From positions 1-64,000 of the forward strand of contig NZ_JAAGLU010000044.1 of assembly GCF_010550245.1 (NCBI RefSeq): 64,000 nucleotides of DNA. Reading direction: 5' to 3'. The position numbers and the translations under genes are program-made. Shown piece by piece: positions 57,485-64,000 of the stretch. The notes under the pieces are model-generated. The model was given only the letters and a program-made list of their open reading frames with translations. It was not told where the DNA came from and did no database searches. The stretch is from Streptomyces sp. SID12501 (GTDB lineage: Bacteria; Actinomycetota; Actinomycetes; Streptomycetales; Streptomycetaceae). Each line of letters opens with the position of its first letter. Within the stretch, counting starts at the first letter, position 1.

Positions 57485-58300
57485 ATGACCGCACCCGAGG
57501 GCGCGCCCACCCGCATAGACACCAGCAGACCCCACCCCGCCCGGGTCTACGACTGGTGGCTCGGCGGCAAGGACAACTACCCGGTGGACGAGGAGCTGGC
57601 CCGCAGGATCCTCGCCGTCGACGGCACGGTGCTGCGCGGCGCGCGCGCCAACCGCCGGTTCATGCAACGCGCGACGCGGACCGCCGCCGAGGCCGGGATC
57701 CGCCAGTTCCTGGACATCGGCACGGGCATCCCCACCGAGCCGAACCTGCACCAGGTCGCCCAGAGCGTCGCCCCCGACGCCAAGGTGGTGTACGCGGACA
57801 ACGACCCGATCGTCCTGCGGCACGCACAGGCCCTGCTGCACGGTACGGCCGAGGGCACGACCGACTACGTGCACGCCGACGCCCGCGACCCGGAGACGAT
57901 CCTGCGCCTGGCCGGCGAGTCCCTGGACTTCGGCCGGCCTGTCGCGCTGTCGCTGGTCGCGCTGACCCACTACCTCGGTGACGAACCCGAGGGCGACAAC
58001 GTGCACGGGCTGCTGAAGACGTACGTCGACGCGCTCGCCCCCGGCAGCTACCTGATCCTCTCCCAGGTCACCCCGGACCTCAGCCCCGAGGCCATCGCGA
58101 AGGCGGCGGAACACTTCAGGCGCAGCGGCACCCCCTTCTTCCCCCGCCCCCTCACCGAGTTCCACCGCTTCTTCGACGGCCTGGAACTGCTCGGCCCCGG
58201 CGTGATCCCCGTCTACGGCTGGCGCCCGGACCCGGAGGACGTGGAAACCCAGGCGGAGGGCATCGTCCCGGTGTACGCGGGGGTAGCCCGCAAGCCCTGA
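57485..58300 (+). CDS. SAM-dependent methyltransferase, DUF574/PF04672 type
   Basis: A 271-residue protein. The ATG at 57485 is chosen since GAGGAG lies in the TTGAGGAGC just upstream; the TTG start would consume the ribosome site. The family start is IDTSRPHPARVYDWWLGGKD, with NYPVDEELARRIL. FLDIGTGIPTEPNLHQVAQS is SAM motif I, VVYADNDPIVLRHAQALL motif II. YVHADARDP, LSLVALTHYLGDE and ILSQVTPD follow. The family is nearly confined to actinobacteria, is strongly expanded in Streptomyces and has no assigned substrate. It often sits next to XRE/DUF5753 regulators, as here. Confidence 0.9.
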   Translation: MTAPEGAPTRIDTSRPHPARVYDWWLGGKDNYPVDEELARRILAVDGTVLRGARANRRFMQRATRTAAEAGIRQFLDIGTGIPTEPNLHQVAQSVAPDAKVVYADNDPIVLRHAQALLHGTAEGTTDYVHADARDPETILRLAGESLDFGRPVALSLVALTHYLGDEPEGDNVHGLLKTYVDALAPGSYLILSQVTPDLSPEAIAKAAEHFRRSGTPFFPRPLTEFHRFFDGLELLGPGVIPVYGWRPDPEDVETQAEGIVPVYAGVARKP

Positions 58301-58311
58301 ACGGGCGCGCT

Positions 58312-58346
58312 CCCGCGCCCCTTCAGGGGCGCGGGGAACTGCGCGA
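58312..58346. repeat. Dispersed hairpin repeat (copy 2)
   Basis: The 10-bp stem CCCGCGCCCC-TTCA-GGGGCGCGGG (58312-58335) plus GAACTGCGCGA, identical over 35 nt to 40157-40191. It lies between the convergent methyltransferase and dnaK genes, a probable bidirectional terminator. Confidence 0.85.
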
Positions 58347-58379
58347 TCAGCCACGACGCAGCCGCAGCCCGCGAACCAC

Positions 58380-60281
58380 CTACACCCCCTTCCCCTTCCC
58401 CTTCCCCTTCCCCTTCCCGCCACCCCCCTCTTCCCGCTCGTCCTCAACAATCTCCGCCTCCACCACACCCTCGTCCTCCCCCGCTGGGGCGGAGTCCCCG
58501 GTGCCCCGTCCCTCCGTCGGAGACTGTTGCTGGGCCTGCGAATACATCGCCGCCCCCATCCGCTGGCTGACAGTGGCGAGCTTCTCGACCCCCGCCCGCA
58601 ACGCACTGATGTCGGTCTCCTCGGACAGCAGCCCCTTCACCTCCGCGACGGCCTCCGCGACCTCGGACTTCGCCTCCTCCGGCACCTGTTCCTCGTTGTC
58701 CCGTACGAACTTCTCGGTCTGGTAGACGAGTTGCTCGGCCTGGTTGCGCGTCTCGGCCGCCTCCCGGCGCCTGCGGTCGTCGTCGGCGTACTGCTCGGCC
58801 TCACGCATCATGCGGTCGATGTCGTCCTTGTGGAGCGCCGAGCCGCCCGTGACGGTCATCTTCTGTTCCCGGCCGGTGGCCAGGTCCTTCGCCGAGACGT
58901 GCATGATCCCGTTGGCGTCGATGTCGAAGGCGACCTCGATCTGCGGCACGCCTCGTGGGGCAGGCGGCAGCCCGGTGAGGTCGAAGACGCCCAACTTCTT
59001 GTTGTACGCGGCGATTTCACGTTCGCCCTGGTAGACCTGGATACCGACCGAGGGCTGGTTGTCGGCGGCCGTCGTGAAGATCTCCGAACGCCGGGTCGGG
59101 ATCGTGGTGTTGCGCTCGATGAGCTTGGTCATGATGCCGCCCTTGGTCTCGATGCCGACGGACAGCGGAGTGACGTCGAGCAGCAGGACGTCCTTCACGT
59201 CACCGCGGATGACACCAGCCTGGAGTGCGGCTCCCAGGGCGACGACCTCGTCCGGGTTGACGCCCTTGTTCGGCTCCTTGCCGGTGAGTTCCTTGACCAG
59301 TTCGCTGACGGCGGGCATCCGGGTCGAGCCGCCGACCAGGATCACGTGGTCGATCGCGGCGAGCTTCACTCCCGCGTCCTTGATCGCCTGGCTGAAGGGT
59401 GTCTTGCAGCGGTCGAGCAGGTCGGCGGTGAGCTCCTGGAACTGGGCGCGCGTCAGTTTCTCCTCGAGGTGCAGCGGTCCGTCGGCGGAGGCCGTGACGT
59501 AGGGCAGGTTGACGGTCGTCTCGGACGAACTCGACAGCTCGATCTTCGCCTTCTCGGCGCCCTCGCGGAGCCGTTGCAGCGCCATCTTGTCGCTGCCGAG
59601 ATCGATGCCCTGTTGCCCCTTGAAGCGTTTGACGAGGTGGTCGACGATCCGCTGGTCCCAGTCGTCGCCGCCGAGTTGGGTGTCGCCGTTGGTCGCCTTC
59701 ACCTCGATGACGCCGTCGCCGATCTCCAGGAGCGACACGTCGAAGGTGCCGCCGCCCAGGTCGAAGACGAGCACGGTCTGTTCCTCGCCCCGGTCGAGGC
59801 CGTACGCGAGGGCGGCGGCGGTCGGTTCGTTGATGATCCGCAGCACCTTCAGGCCGGCGATCTCCCCGGCCTCCTTGGTGGCCTGCCGCTGGGAGTCGTC
59901 GAAGTACGCCGGCACGGTGATCACCGCGTCCGAGACGTCCTCGCCGAGATACGCCTCCGCGTCCCGCTTCAGCTTCTGCAGCACGCGCGCGGAGAGTTCC
60001 TGGGCGCGGTAGCGGGTGCCGTCCACGGCCCCCTGGTCGGGAAACCGCCAATGTCCGTCGCCCATATGACGCTTGACGGAGCGGGCGGTGCGCTCCACGT
60101 TCGTCACGGCCTGCCGCTTGGCGACCTCGCCGACGAGCACCTCCCCGTTCTTCGCGAAGGCCACGACAGACGGTGTGGTCCTCGCCCCCTCGGCGTTCGC
60201 GACGACGGTGGGCTCACCGCCCTCCAACACGGCCACCACCGAGTTCGTGGTCCCGAGATCGATCCCGACCGCACGTGCCAC
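58380..60281 (-). CDS. dnaK: DnaK/Hsp70 chaperone paralog with KG-repeat tail
   Basis: A 633-residue Hsp70 with a GTG start. ATPase domain: AVGIDLGTTNSVVAVLEGGE, VITVPAYFDDSQRQATKEAG, RIINEPTAAALAYGLDRGEE, VLVFDLGGGTFDVSLLEIGD and DHVILVGGSTRMPAVSEL. Substrate domain: LLLDVTPLSVGIETKGGIMT, KLIERNTTIPTRRSEIFTTA, IQVYQGERE and FDIDANGIMHVSAKDLATG. The end is unusual: acidic VVEAEIVEDEREE, then GGGGKGKGKGKGKGV instead of the usual short acidic tail. No grpE, dnaJ or hspR lies beside it, and no HspR HAIR element was found upstream, so it is probably a second, differently regulated DnaK. Confidence 0.93.
   Translation of the reverse strand: MARAVGIDLGTTNSVVAVLEGGEPTVVANAEGARTTPSVVAFAKNGEVLVGEVAKRQAVTNVERTARSVKRHMGDGHWRFPDQGAVDGTRYRAQELSARVLQKLKRDAEAYLGEDVSDAVITVPAYFDDSQRQATKEAGEIAGLKVLRIINEPTAAALAYGLDRGEEQTVLVFDLGGGTFDVSLLEIGDGVIEVKATNGDTQLGGDDWDQRIVDHLVKRFKGQQGIDLGSDKMALQRLREGAEKAKIELSSSSETTVNLPYVTASADGPLHLEEKLTRAQFQELTADLLDRCKTPFSQAIKDAGVKLAAIDHVILVGGSTRMPAVSELVKELTGKEPNKGVNPDEVVALGAALQAGVIRGDVKDVLLLDVTPLSVGIETKGGIMTKLIERNTTIPTRRSEIFTTAADNQPSVGIQVYQGEREIAAYNKKLGVFDLTGLPPAPRGVPQIEVAFDIDANGIMHVSAKDLATGREQKMTVTGGSALHKDDIDRMMREAEQYADDDRRRREAAETRNQAEQLVYQTEKFVRDNEEQVPEEAKSEVAEAVAEVKGLLSEETDISALRAGVEKLATVSQRMGAAMYSQAQQQSPTEGRGTGDSAPAGEDEGVVEAEIVEDEREEGGGGKGKGKGKGKGV
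58386..58415. repeat. Hexanucleotide array in the dnaK 3' end
   Basis: Five perfect copies of CCCCTT (AAGGGG on the coding strand) encode the KGKGKGKGKG tail. Being a multiple of 3, copy-number changes keep the frame. Confidence 0.9.
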
Positions 60282-60439
60282 AGCTGTCCCCTTCCGCCAG
60301 GACGCTTCCCGCCCTCATGCACAAAACCTGAGTGACTTCCTGTCGGTCCTTTCTCCGGGCTCCTCCTTTGAGGTACCCCGGAAACGACGATGCCGCGCAC
60401 CCTTGGAGCAAGGGGCGCGGCAAGAGGCGTGAGCGAACG

Positions 60440-60868
60440 TCAGGCGAGCTTCGCGGACAGCGTGATCGTCGTGCCGGTCAGGGCCTTGCTGACCGGGCAG
60501 TTCTCCTTGGCGTTCTCGGCGGCGGCGACGAAGGCGTCCTCGTCGATGCCCTCCACGGTGCCCTCCACCGTGAGGTGGATACCGGTGATGCCCTCACCCG
60601 GCTGGAAGACGACGTCGGCCGAGGTCACCAGCTTGGTGGCCGGGGTTCCGGCGCCGGCCAGGGCGTGCGAGAACGCCATGGAGAAGCAGCTGGAGTGGGC
60701 GGCGGCGATCAGCTCCTCGGGGCTGGTCTTCCCGTTCGCGTCCTGGGCGCGCGAGGCCCACGTCACGGGCTGCTCGGCGATGGCACCGGAGGAGTCGAAG
60801 GTGACAACGCCGTTGCCCTCCAGCAGGTTGCCTTCCCAGACGGTGTGTGCAGAGCGCGTGGTAGCCAC
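60440..60868 (-). CDS. OsmC/Ohr family peroxiredoxin
   Basis: A 142-residue thiol peroxidase. The GTG start at 60868 has AAAGGAAG upstream. RSAHTVWEGNLLEGNGVVTF is followed by the two redox cysteines Cys61 (LIAAAHSSCFSMAFS) and Cys124 (AKENCPVSKAL), the family signature. The spacing and the SPEELIAAAHSSCFSMA block fit OsmC better than Ohr. It reduces organic hydroperoxides in the cytoplasm, osmotic or stationary-phase stress being the usual trigger. A dnaK paralog follows on the same strand 158 bp away, perhaps a stress pair. Confidence 0.92.
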   Translation of the reverse strand: MATTRSAHTVWEGNLLEGNGVVTFDSSGAIAEQPVTWASRAQDANGKTSPEELIAAAHSSCFSMAFSHALAGAGTPATKLVTSADVVFQPGEGITGIHLTVEGTVEGIDEDAFVAAAENAKENCPVSKALTGTTITLSAKLA

Positions 60869-60935
60869 GGTTCTTCCTTTCGCGTGTGGTCCCGAAGCCG
60901 GGGTTCCGTATCCCCCCATCCGATCACACTCCGGC

Positions 60936-62738
60936 TCACTGCACGCGAAAGACCGGGCCCTGTGCGGTGAACGGCAGACGCGCACCCTGCGGAATCAGGT
61001 AGGCGTGCTCGCGCCGCACCCGCAGGACGTCGCACCAGCCGTCCGTGATGACCAGGACGGGCGCCCCCGGCGGAAAGTCGTCGGCCCGATGCAGCAGGTC
61101 GATGCCCGGCTGGAGCAGCGTCCCGCCACGCCCGTGCACCCGGACCCGTTCGGCGATCTCGGTGACCTGCAGATAGCCCGCGTCGTGCGCTGCGGCATCG
61201 CAGAACACGACCCGCGCCGCCGGTACGTCCCGTGCCCCGGCGTACGAGGCGATCGCGCCCAGCGCCTTCCCGAGCAGCGTCCGGTCCATCGACCCTGACG
61301 TGTCCAGCACGACCCCGAACGTGCACCGGGCGATCTCCTCGGGCGGGAAGTACCGCCCCGCGCGCGGGATGTCGGGGGTGGACGACTGGCGGCGCGAGGG
61401 GCGCGCGTACGACCGTACGGGCTCCGGGCGGGGCACGAACTCGTCGAACCAGCGGGCGAGTTGGGCGTCCCAGGGTAGTGGCGGATGGTTCAGCGCGCGG
61501 ATCTCCTCGATCAATCCGCCCGGCAGATAGCCGCGTTCGTGCTGCTGGTGCAGGTTCAGCCCCTGGCCGAGGCCGCGCCGGTAGAACTCGTCGAGGTCGA
61601 CGTAGTCGCGCGGCGAGCCCAGCGGAGCGCCCAGGACGTCACAGGCACCCTTCCCGCGAAGCGTGGACAGCCGACGCATCCGGCGCAGGTCCTTCGTGAT
61701 CCGGTCGTACACCTCCTCCGCCGAGAGGTTCTTCAACTCGACGTCGTACAGCAGCCCTTCGGGCATCGTGCCGACGTCCATCTCCGCCAGCCAGCCGTTG
61801 ATGACGTAGTCGCAGGCGACGTTGAAGAGATACGGGTCTCGGGTGCCGCAGCGGTCGCCGTGCCGCAGGGCGGCGTGCAGCATCTCGTGGGCAAGGACGA
61901 ACCGCCATTCCTCGTCCTCCAGTTGGCGCAGCGGGTTGATGTAGATCTCGCCCGCCTCCGGGTTCACGGCAGCGACGGAGATGCCGTGGGCGTGGGCCAG
62001 TTCAAGGTCGGCGACGAGCTTGATGCCGGCCGCGATCCCGCCGAGCAGCGGGTAGGAGGTGACGAACCAGCTCAACGCCTTTTCCCAGGGCCGCAGTCGG
62101 GTGGGCTCGCCGTGCATGGAATCGCGTCGCCCGCCCGCCAGGTCCATCGCCGTCGCCATCGTGCGGGTCAGGGCGTACGCGAAGGCGATCTGCCAGTCGG
62201 GGACCGACGTGGCCCTCCTGTCCCACGGTTCGAGCCACTGGTCGGGCTCGCCGCCCGCCGTGCCGCAGCGCTCGAACGCGGCCGGGATCGAGCCCGCGCG
62301 CCGCCAGCGTGCCGCGAGCTGCTGCTCGTCGCCGTCGGGGTAGGCGCTCGGCAGGAGTTCGGGGGCTGTGCCGACCGGGAAGCCGAGCAGGAAACGGTTG
62401 ACGACGACACAGCGGGCGGCGAGGTCGTAGCGGTCGGGCTGGACGCGCTCGCCCTTCGCCGCGGGAACGTGCCCGAAGCCGAGGTGGATGACGCCGTGCG
62501 CGAGCGCCCACGCCCACTCGGCCGGTTCGGCGCGCCGGGTGGGGTGGGCGTGCAGCACCCCGTCGGAGTCGACGCGCACCAGTCCGTCGCCGGGCGAGAG
62601 GACACAAGCCTCGTTCCGGCAGGTGACGAACTCCACCGGGCCGAGCGCCGGGTTGGCGCGCACGAGGGCCAGCCCGGCCTCGTACGCCTCCTTCGCGAGG
62701 TCCTTCTTCTTCTGCGCCTGCTTGCGCGCCCGGCTCAC
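60936..62738 (-). CDS. Metallopeptidase-like + VWA-like protein (DUF2201 type)
   Basis: A 600-residue protein. Residues about 60-110 have WALAHGVIHLGFGH, and about 280-300 FVLAHEMLHAALRHGDR, an HExxH-type zinc-protease motif; the rest of the N-terminal half is DUF2201-like (NVACDYVINGWLAEMDVG). The C-terminal 150 residues are VWA-like, with the MIDAS sequence GVVLDTSGSMDRTLLGKALG, then RVVFCDAAAHDAGY and RGGTLLQPGIDLL. Its GTG overlaps the stop of the MoxR-type ATPase gene (GTGA), so the two are made together. ATPase-VWA pairs usually act as chaperones inserting metals or remodelling complexes. Target unknown. Confidence 0.85.
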   Translation of the reverse strand: MSRARKQAQKKKDLAKEAYEAGLALVRANPALGPVEFVTCRNEACVLSPGDGLVRVDSDGVLHAHPTRRAEPAEWAWALAHGVIHLGFGHVPAAKGERVQPDRYDLAARCVVVNRFLLGFPVGTAPELLPSAYPDGDEQQLAARWRRAGSIPAAFERCGTAGGEPDQWLEPWDRRATSVPDWQIAFAYALTRTMATAMDLAGGRRDSMHGEPTRLRPWEKALSWFVTSYPLLGGIAAGIKLVADLELAHAHGISVAAVNPEAGEIYINPLRQLEDEEWRFVLAHEMLHAALRHGDRCGTRDPYLFNVACDYVINGWLAEMDVGTMPEGLLYDVELKNLSAEEVYDRITKDLRRMRRLSTLRGKGACDVLGAPLGSPRDYVDLDEFYRRGLGQGLNLHQQHERGYLPGGLIEEIRALNHPPLPWDAQLARWFDEFVPRPEPVRSYARPSRRQSSTPDIPRAGRYFPPEEIARCTFGVVLDTSGSMDRTLLGKALGAIASYAGARDVPAARVVFCDAAAHDAGYLQVTEIAERVRVHGRGGTLLQPGIDLLHRADDFPPGAPVLVITDGWCDVLRVRREHAYLIPQGARLPFTAQGPVFRVQ

Positions 62739-63796
62739 CGCCGCGCCTCCACCAGCCGGGGCATGTCCCGCGCCGCCTCGACCAGGAACCAGGCGGGCAG
62801 CAGGGGGTTGCCGTCGGCGTCGGCGGCGATGACACTCTGCGCGACCTCCACCGAGATCTCGGCGAGCTGCACGAGCAGCGACTTGGCGCGGTACGCGGCC
62901 TCCCGCCCGTTCGGCGACATGTGCCCCTTGCTGACGGGGAGTTCCTTGACGAGCCGCCCGCGGAACGACTCGGCGAGGTAGTAGAGCAGGTCGCGGTCCT
63001 CGATGCGGTGGGGCCAGCGCGCGTCGCCCTTGATGATCGCGTCGATGCCGAAGCGGCTGCGCACGATCTTGACGTACCCGCAGAACGCGGTGGCGTGCGT
63101 CGGCGTCAGCGCGCCGTGCGCGATCACCTTCAGGGTCTCCTCGTCGAGCGCGGGCCCGAAGGAGTGCAGGGCGTCGGAGAGCATGTGCCAGGAGCGGGGC
63201 GTGGAGAAGGGCTCCTCGGTCTTCGGCGGCTTGGACCAGAGGTGGTCGGGCCGGTCGGTGAGGTGGTCCACGACCCAGGGGTGGATGTCGTTGTTCGCGG
63301 CCCAGACCAGCCAGTCCTTCGGCGAGGCCTCGAGATGGACGTGGGCGAGACGGTTGACCAGGGCGGAGGCGATCGGCCGGGCGAGGGCGTTGTCCGTGGC
63401 CCGGTTTCCGGCGCCGATCACGATCGAGCCCTTGGGCAGCTCGTAGTTGCCGATCCGGCGGTCCAGGATCAGCGAGTAGAACGCCTTCTGGACGTCCGGT
63501 GTGGCCGCGTTCAGCTCGTCCAGGAACAGGCAGTACGGCTCGTCGCGGGCGATGGCCTCCGGCGGACAGAACACGGACCGCCCGTCACGGATCTGCGGTA
63601 CGCCCATCAGGTCCTCCGGCGCCAGCTGCGTACCGAGCAGGCTCACGCACTCCAGCCCCAGCGACTCGGCGAACTCCCTCACCAGGGAGGACTTTCCGAT
63701 GCCGGGAGCGCCCCAGAGGAACACGGGCCGCACGGTCGCGAGACCGAGCAGCAGTTCCGGAATCCGGGCGGGGGTGACGGTGACAGCGGCCTGCAC
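62735..63796 (-). CDS. MoxR-type AAA+ ATPase
   Basis: A 353-residue AAA+ protein. The GTG at 63796 has CTGGAG 7 nt upstream; the longer frame has no ribosome site. Walker A FLWGAPGIGKSSLVREFAES (Gly29-Ser36 core), EDLMGVPQIRDG, Walker B CLFLDELNAATPDVQKAFYS, sensor 1 IVIGAGNRATDNALARPI and an arginine-finger region SALVNRLAHVHLE. The C-terminal lid follows (TPRSWHMLSDALH and HATAFCGYVKIV). It is coupled by a 4-nt overlap to the VWA/metallopeptidase-like gene and would power that partner. Confidence 0.9.
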   Translation of the reverse strand: MQAAVTVTPARIPELLLGLATVRPVFLWGAPGIGKSSLVREFAESLGLECVSLLGTQLAPEDLMGVPQIRDGRSVFCPPEAIARDEPYCLFLDELNAATPDVQKAFYSLILDRRIGNYELPKGSIVIGAGNRATDNALARPIASALVNRLAHVHLEASPKDWLVWAANNDIHPWVVDHLTDRPDHLWSKPPKTEEPFSTPRSWHMLSDALHSFGPALDEETLKVIAHGALTPTHATAFCGYVKIVRSRFGIDAIIKGDARWPHRIEDRDLLYYLAESFRGRLVKELPVSKGHMSPNGREAAYRAKSLLVQLAEISVEVAQSVIAADADGNPLLPAWFLVEAARDMPRLVEARR

Positions 63797-63908
63797 GCGG
63801 AGACTCCAGGGGTTCGTAGAGAACGGAGCGCGCGAAGGCGCGAGGTCCGGTACGAACAGTGTGGGGACGGAGTCTCGGGAGCGCAGCCGATTTTCCGGCG
63901 GCCCGCGT

Positions 63909-64000
63909 TCAGGCGACCCGGTGGTCCCCGGGAACACCCAGGGGCACCTGCGGCCCGTTGCACTCGCGCAGCCAGCGCCGCAGTACGCGGTGGATGTGCT
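63909..64000 (-). CDS. C-terminal end of an unidentified protein (runs off window)
   Basis: Only about 30 residues are visible: HIHRVLRRWLRECNGPQ then VPLGVPGDHRVA and a TGA at 63909-63911. The frame is open to the window edge and lies 113 bp upstream of the ATPase start on the same strand, so it may be the first gene of that operon. No family can be assigned from this fragment. Confidence 0.45.
   Translation of the reverse strand, partial: HIHRVLRRWLRECNGPQVPLGVPGDHRVA

Noticed and set aside
60282..60439. HspR/HAIR heat-shock operator before dnaK
   Set aside because: CTTGAGT-N7-ACTCAAG is not present; only a weak CCTGAGTGACTTCC-like string occurs.

Overview
The window is very GC-rich, with codon third positions dominated by G/C, GTG and TTG starts, twin-arginine and Sec signal peptides, and many secreted glycoside hydrolases carrying CBM2 cellulose-binding modules. 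This fits a Streptomyces chromosome. From memory, and unchecked, the order (frc, tandem MFS genes, sugar ABC/ROK genes, FabH-like gene, GH6/GH5/GH48/GH74 cellulases) resembles the SCO6545-SCO6585 part of the S. coelicolor chromosome. No rRNA, tRNA, CRISPR array or replication origin was seen.

Region 1 (1-3300, + strand): the 3' end of a class III CoA-transferase (probably formyl-CoA:oxalate CoA-transferase), then two tandem paralogous MFS transporters of the oxalate/formate type, closed by an 18-bp hairpin. A third such transporter with an overlapping 49-residue small partner, and fdhD, lie at 22.9-25.6 kb, so C1/C2-acid metabolism brackets the next region.

Region 2 (3.3-22.8 kb, all on the - strand): a long sugar/polyol block. 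A ROK repressor, an Rbs-type ABC importer, a Gfo/Idh/MocA dehydrogenase, TIM-barrel isomerases, a secreted glucose/sorbosone-dehydrogenase-like protein with PKD and CBM6 modules, and a secreted ThuA + DUF1080 protein make a plausible 3-keto-glycoside uptake and degradation set. It runs into an 'ebo'-type metabolite-traffic cluster: inositol-3-phosphate-synthase-like protein, TIM-barrel protein fused in frame to EboA, TatD-like EboB and EboE. The cluster looks damaged or rearranged. EboE runs into the frameshifted C-terminal remnant of the nucleotide-pyrophosphatase-like last member, and no UbiA-type prenyltransferase is present.

Region 3 (24.7-40 kb): mixed accessory metabolism. It holds fdhD, a MarR/oxidoreductase divergent pair with two operator-like repeats, a secreted sialidase, a bile-acid-symporter-family carrier with a divergent LysR regulator, an acyl-CoA ligase with a TTG start, a secreted polysaccharide-lyase-like protein next to a truncated GH88/GH105 gene, an aldo/keto reductase, a GH75 chitosanase, an SDR, a His-rich methyltransferase and a PhyH-type oxygenase.

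Region 4 (40.2-51.5 kb): a cellulose/hemicellulose/pectin locus. GH6 and GH5 are divergent from GH48 and GH74, followed by a PL11 rhamnogalacturonan lyase. A perfect 14-bp CebR-type box sits in the divergent promoter, pointing to cellobiose-type induction.

Region 5 (51.5-64 kb): a WYL regulator with a perfect 13-bp inverted repeat at its start, two small conserved-looking proteins, a methyltransferase, pterin dehydratase, a solitary TnpB element, an XRE + SAM-methyltransferase pair, an orphan DnaK with a KG-repeat tail, an OsmC peroxidase, and a MoxR-type ATPase translationally coupled to a metallopeptidase-like VWA protein.
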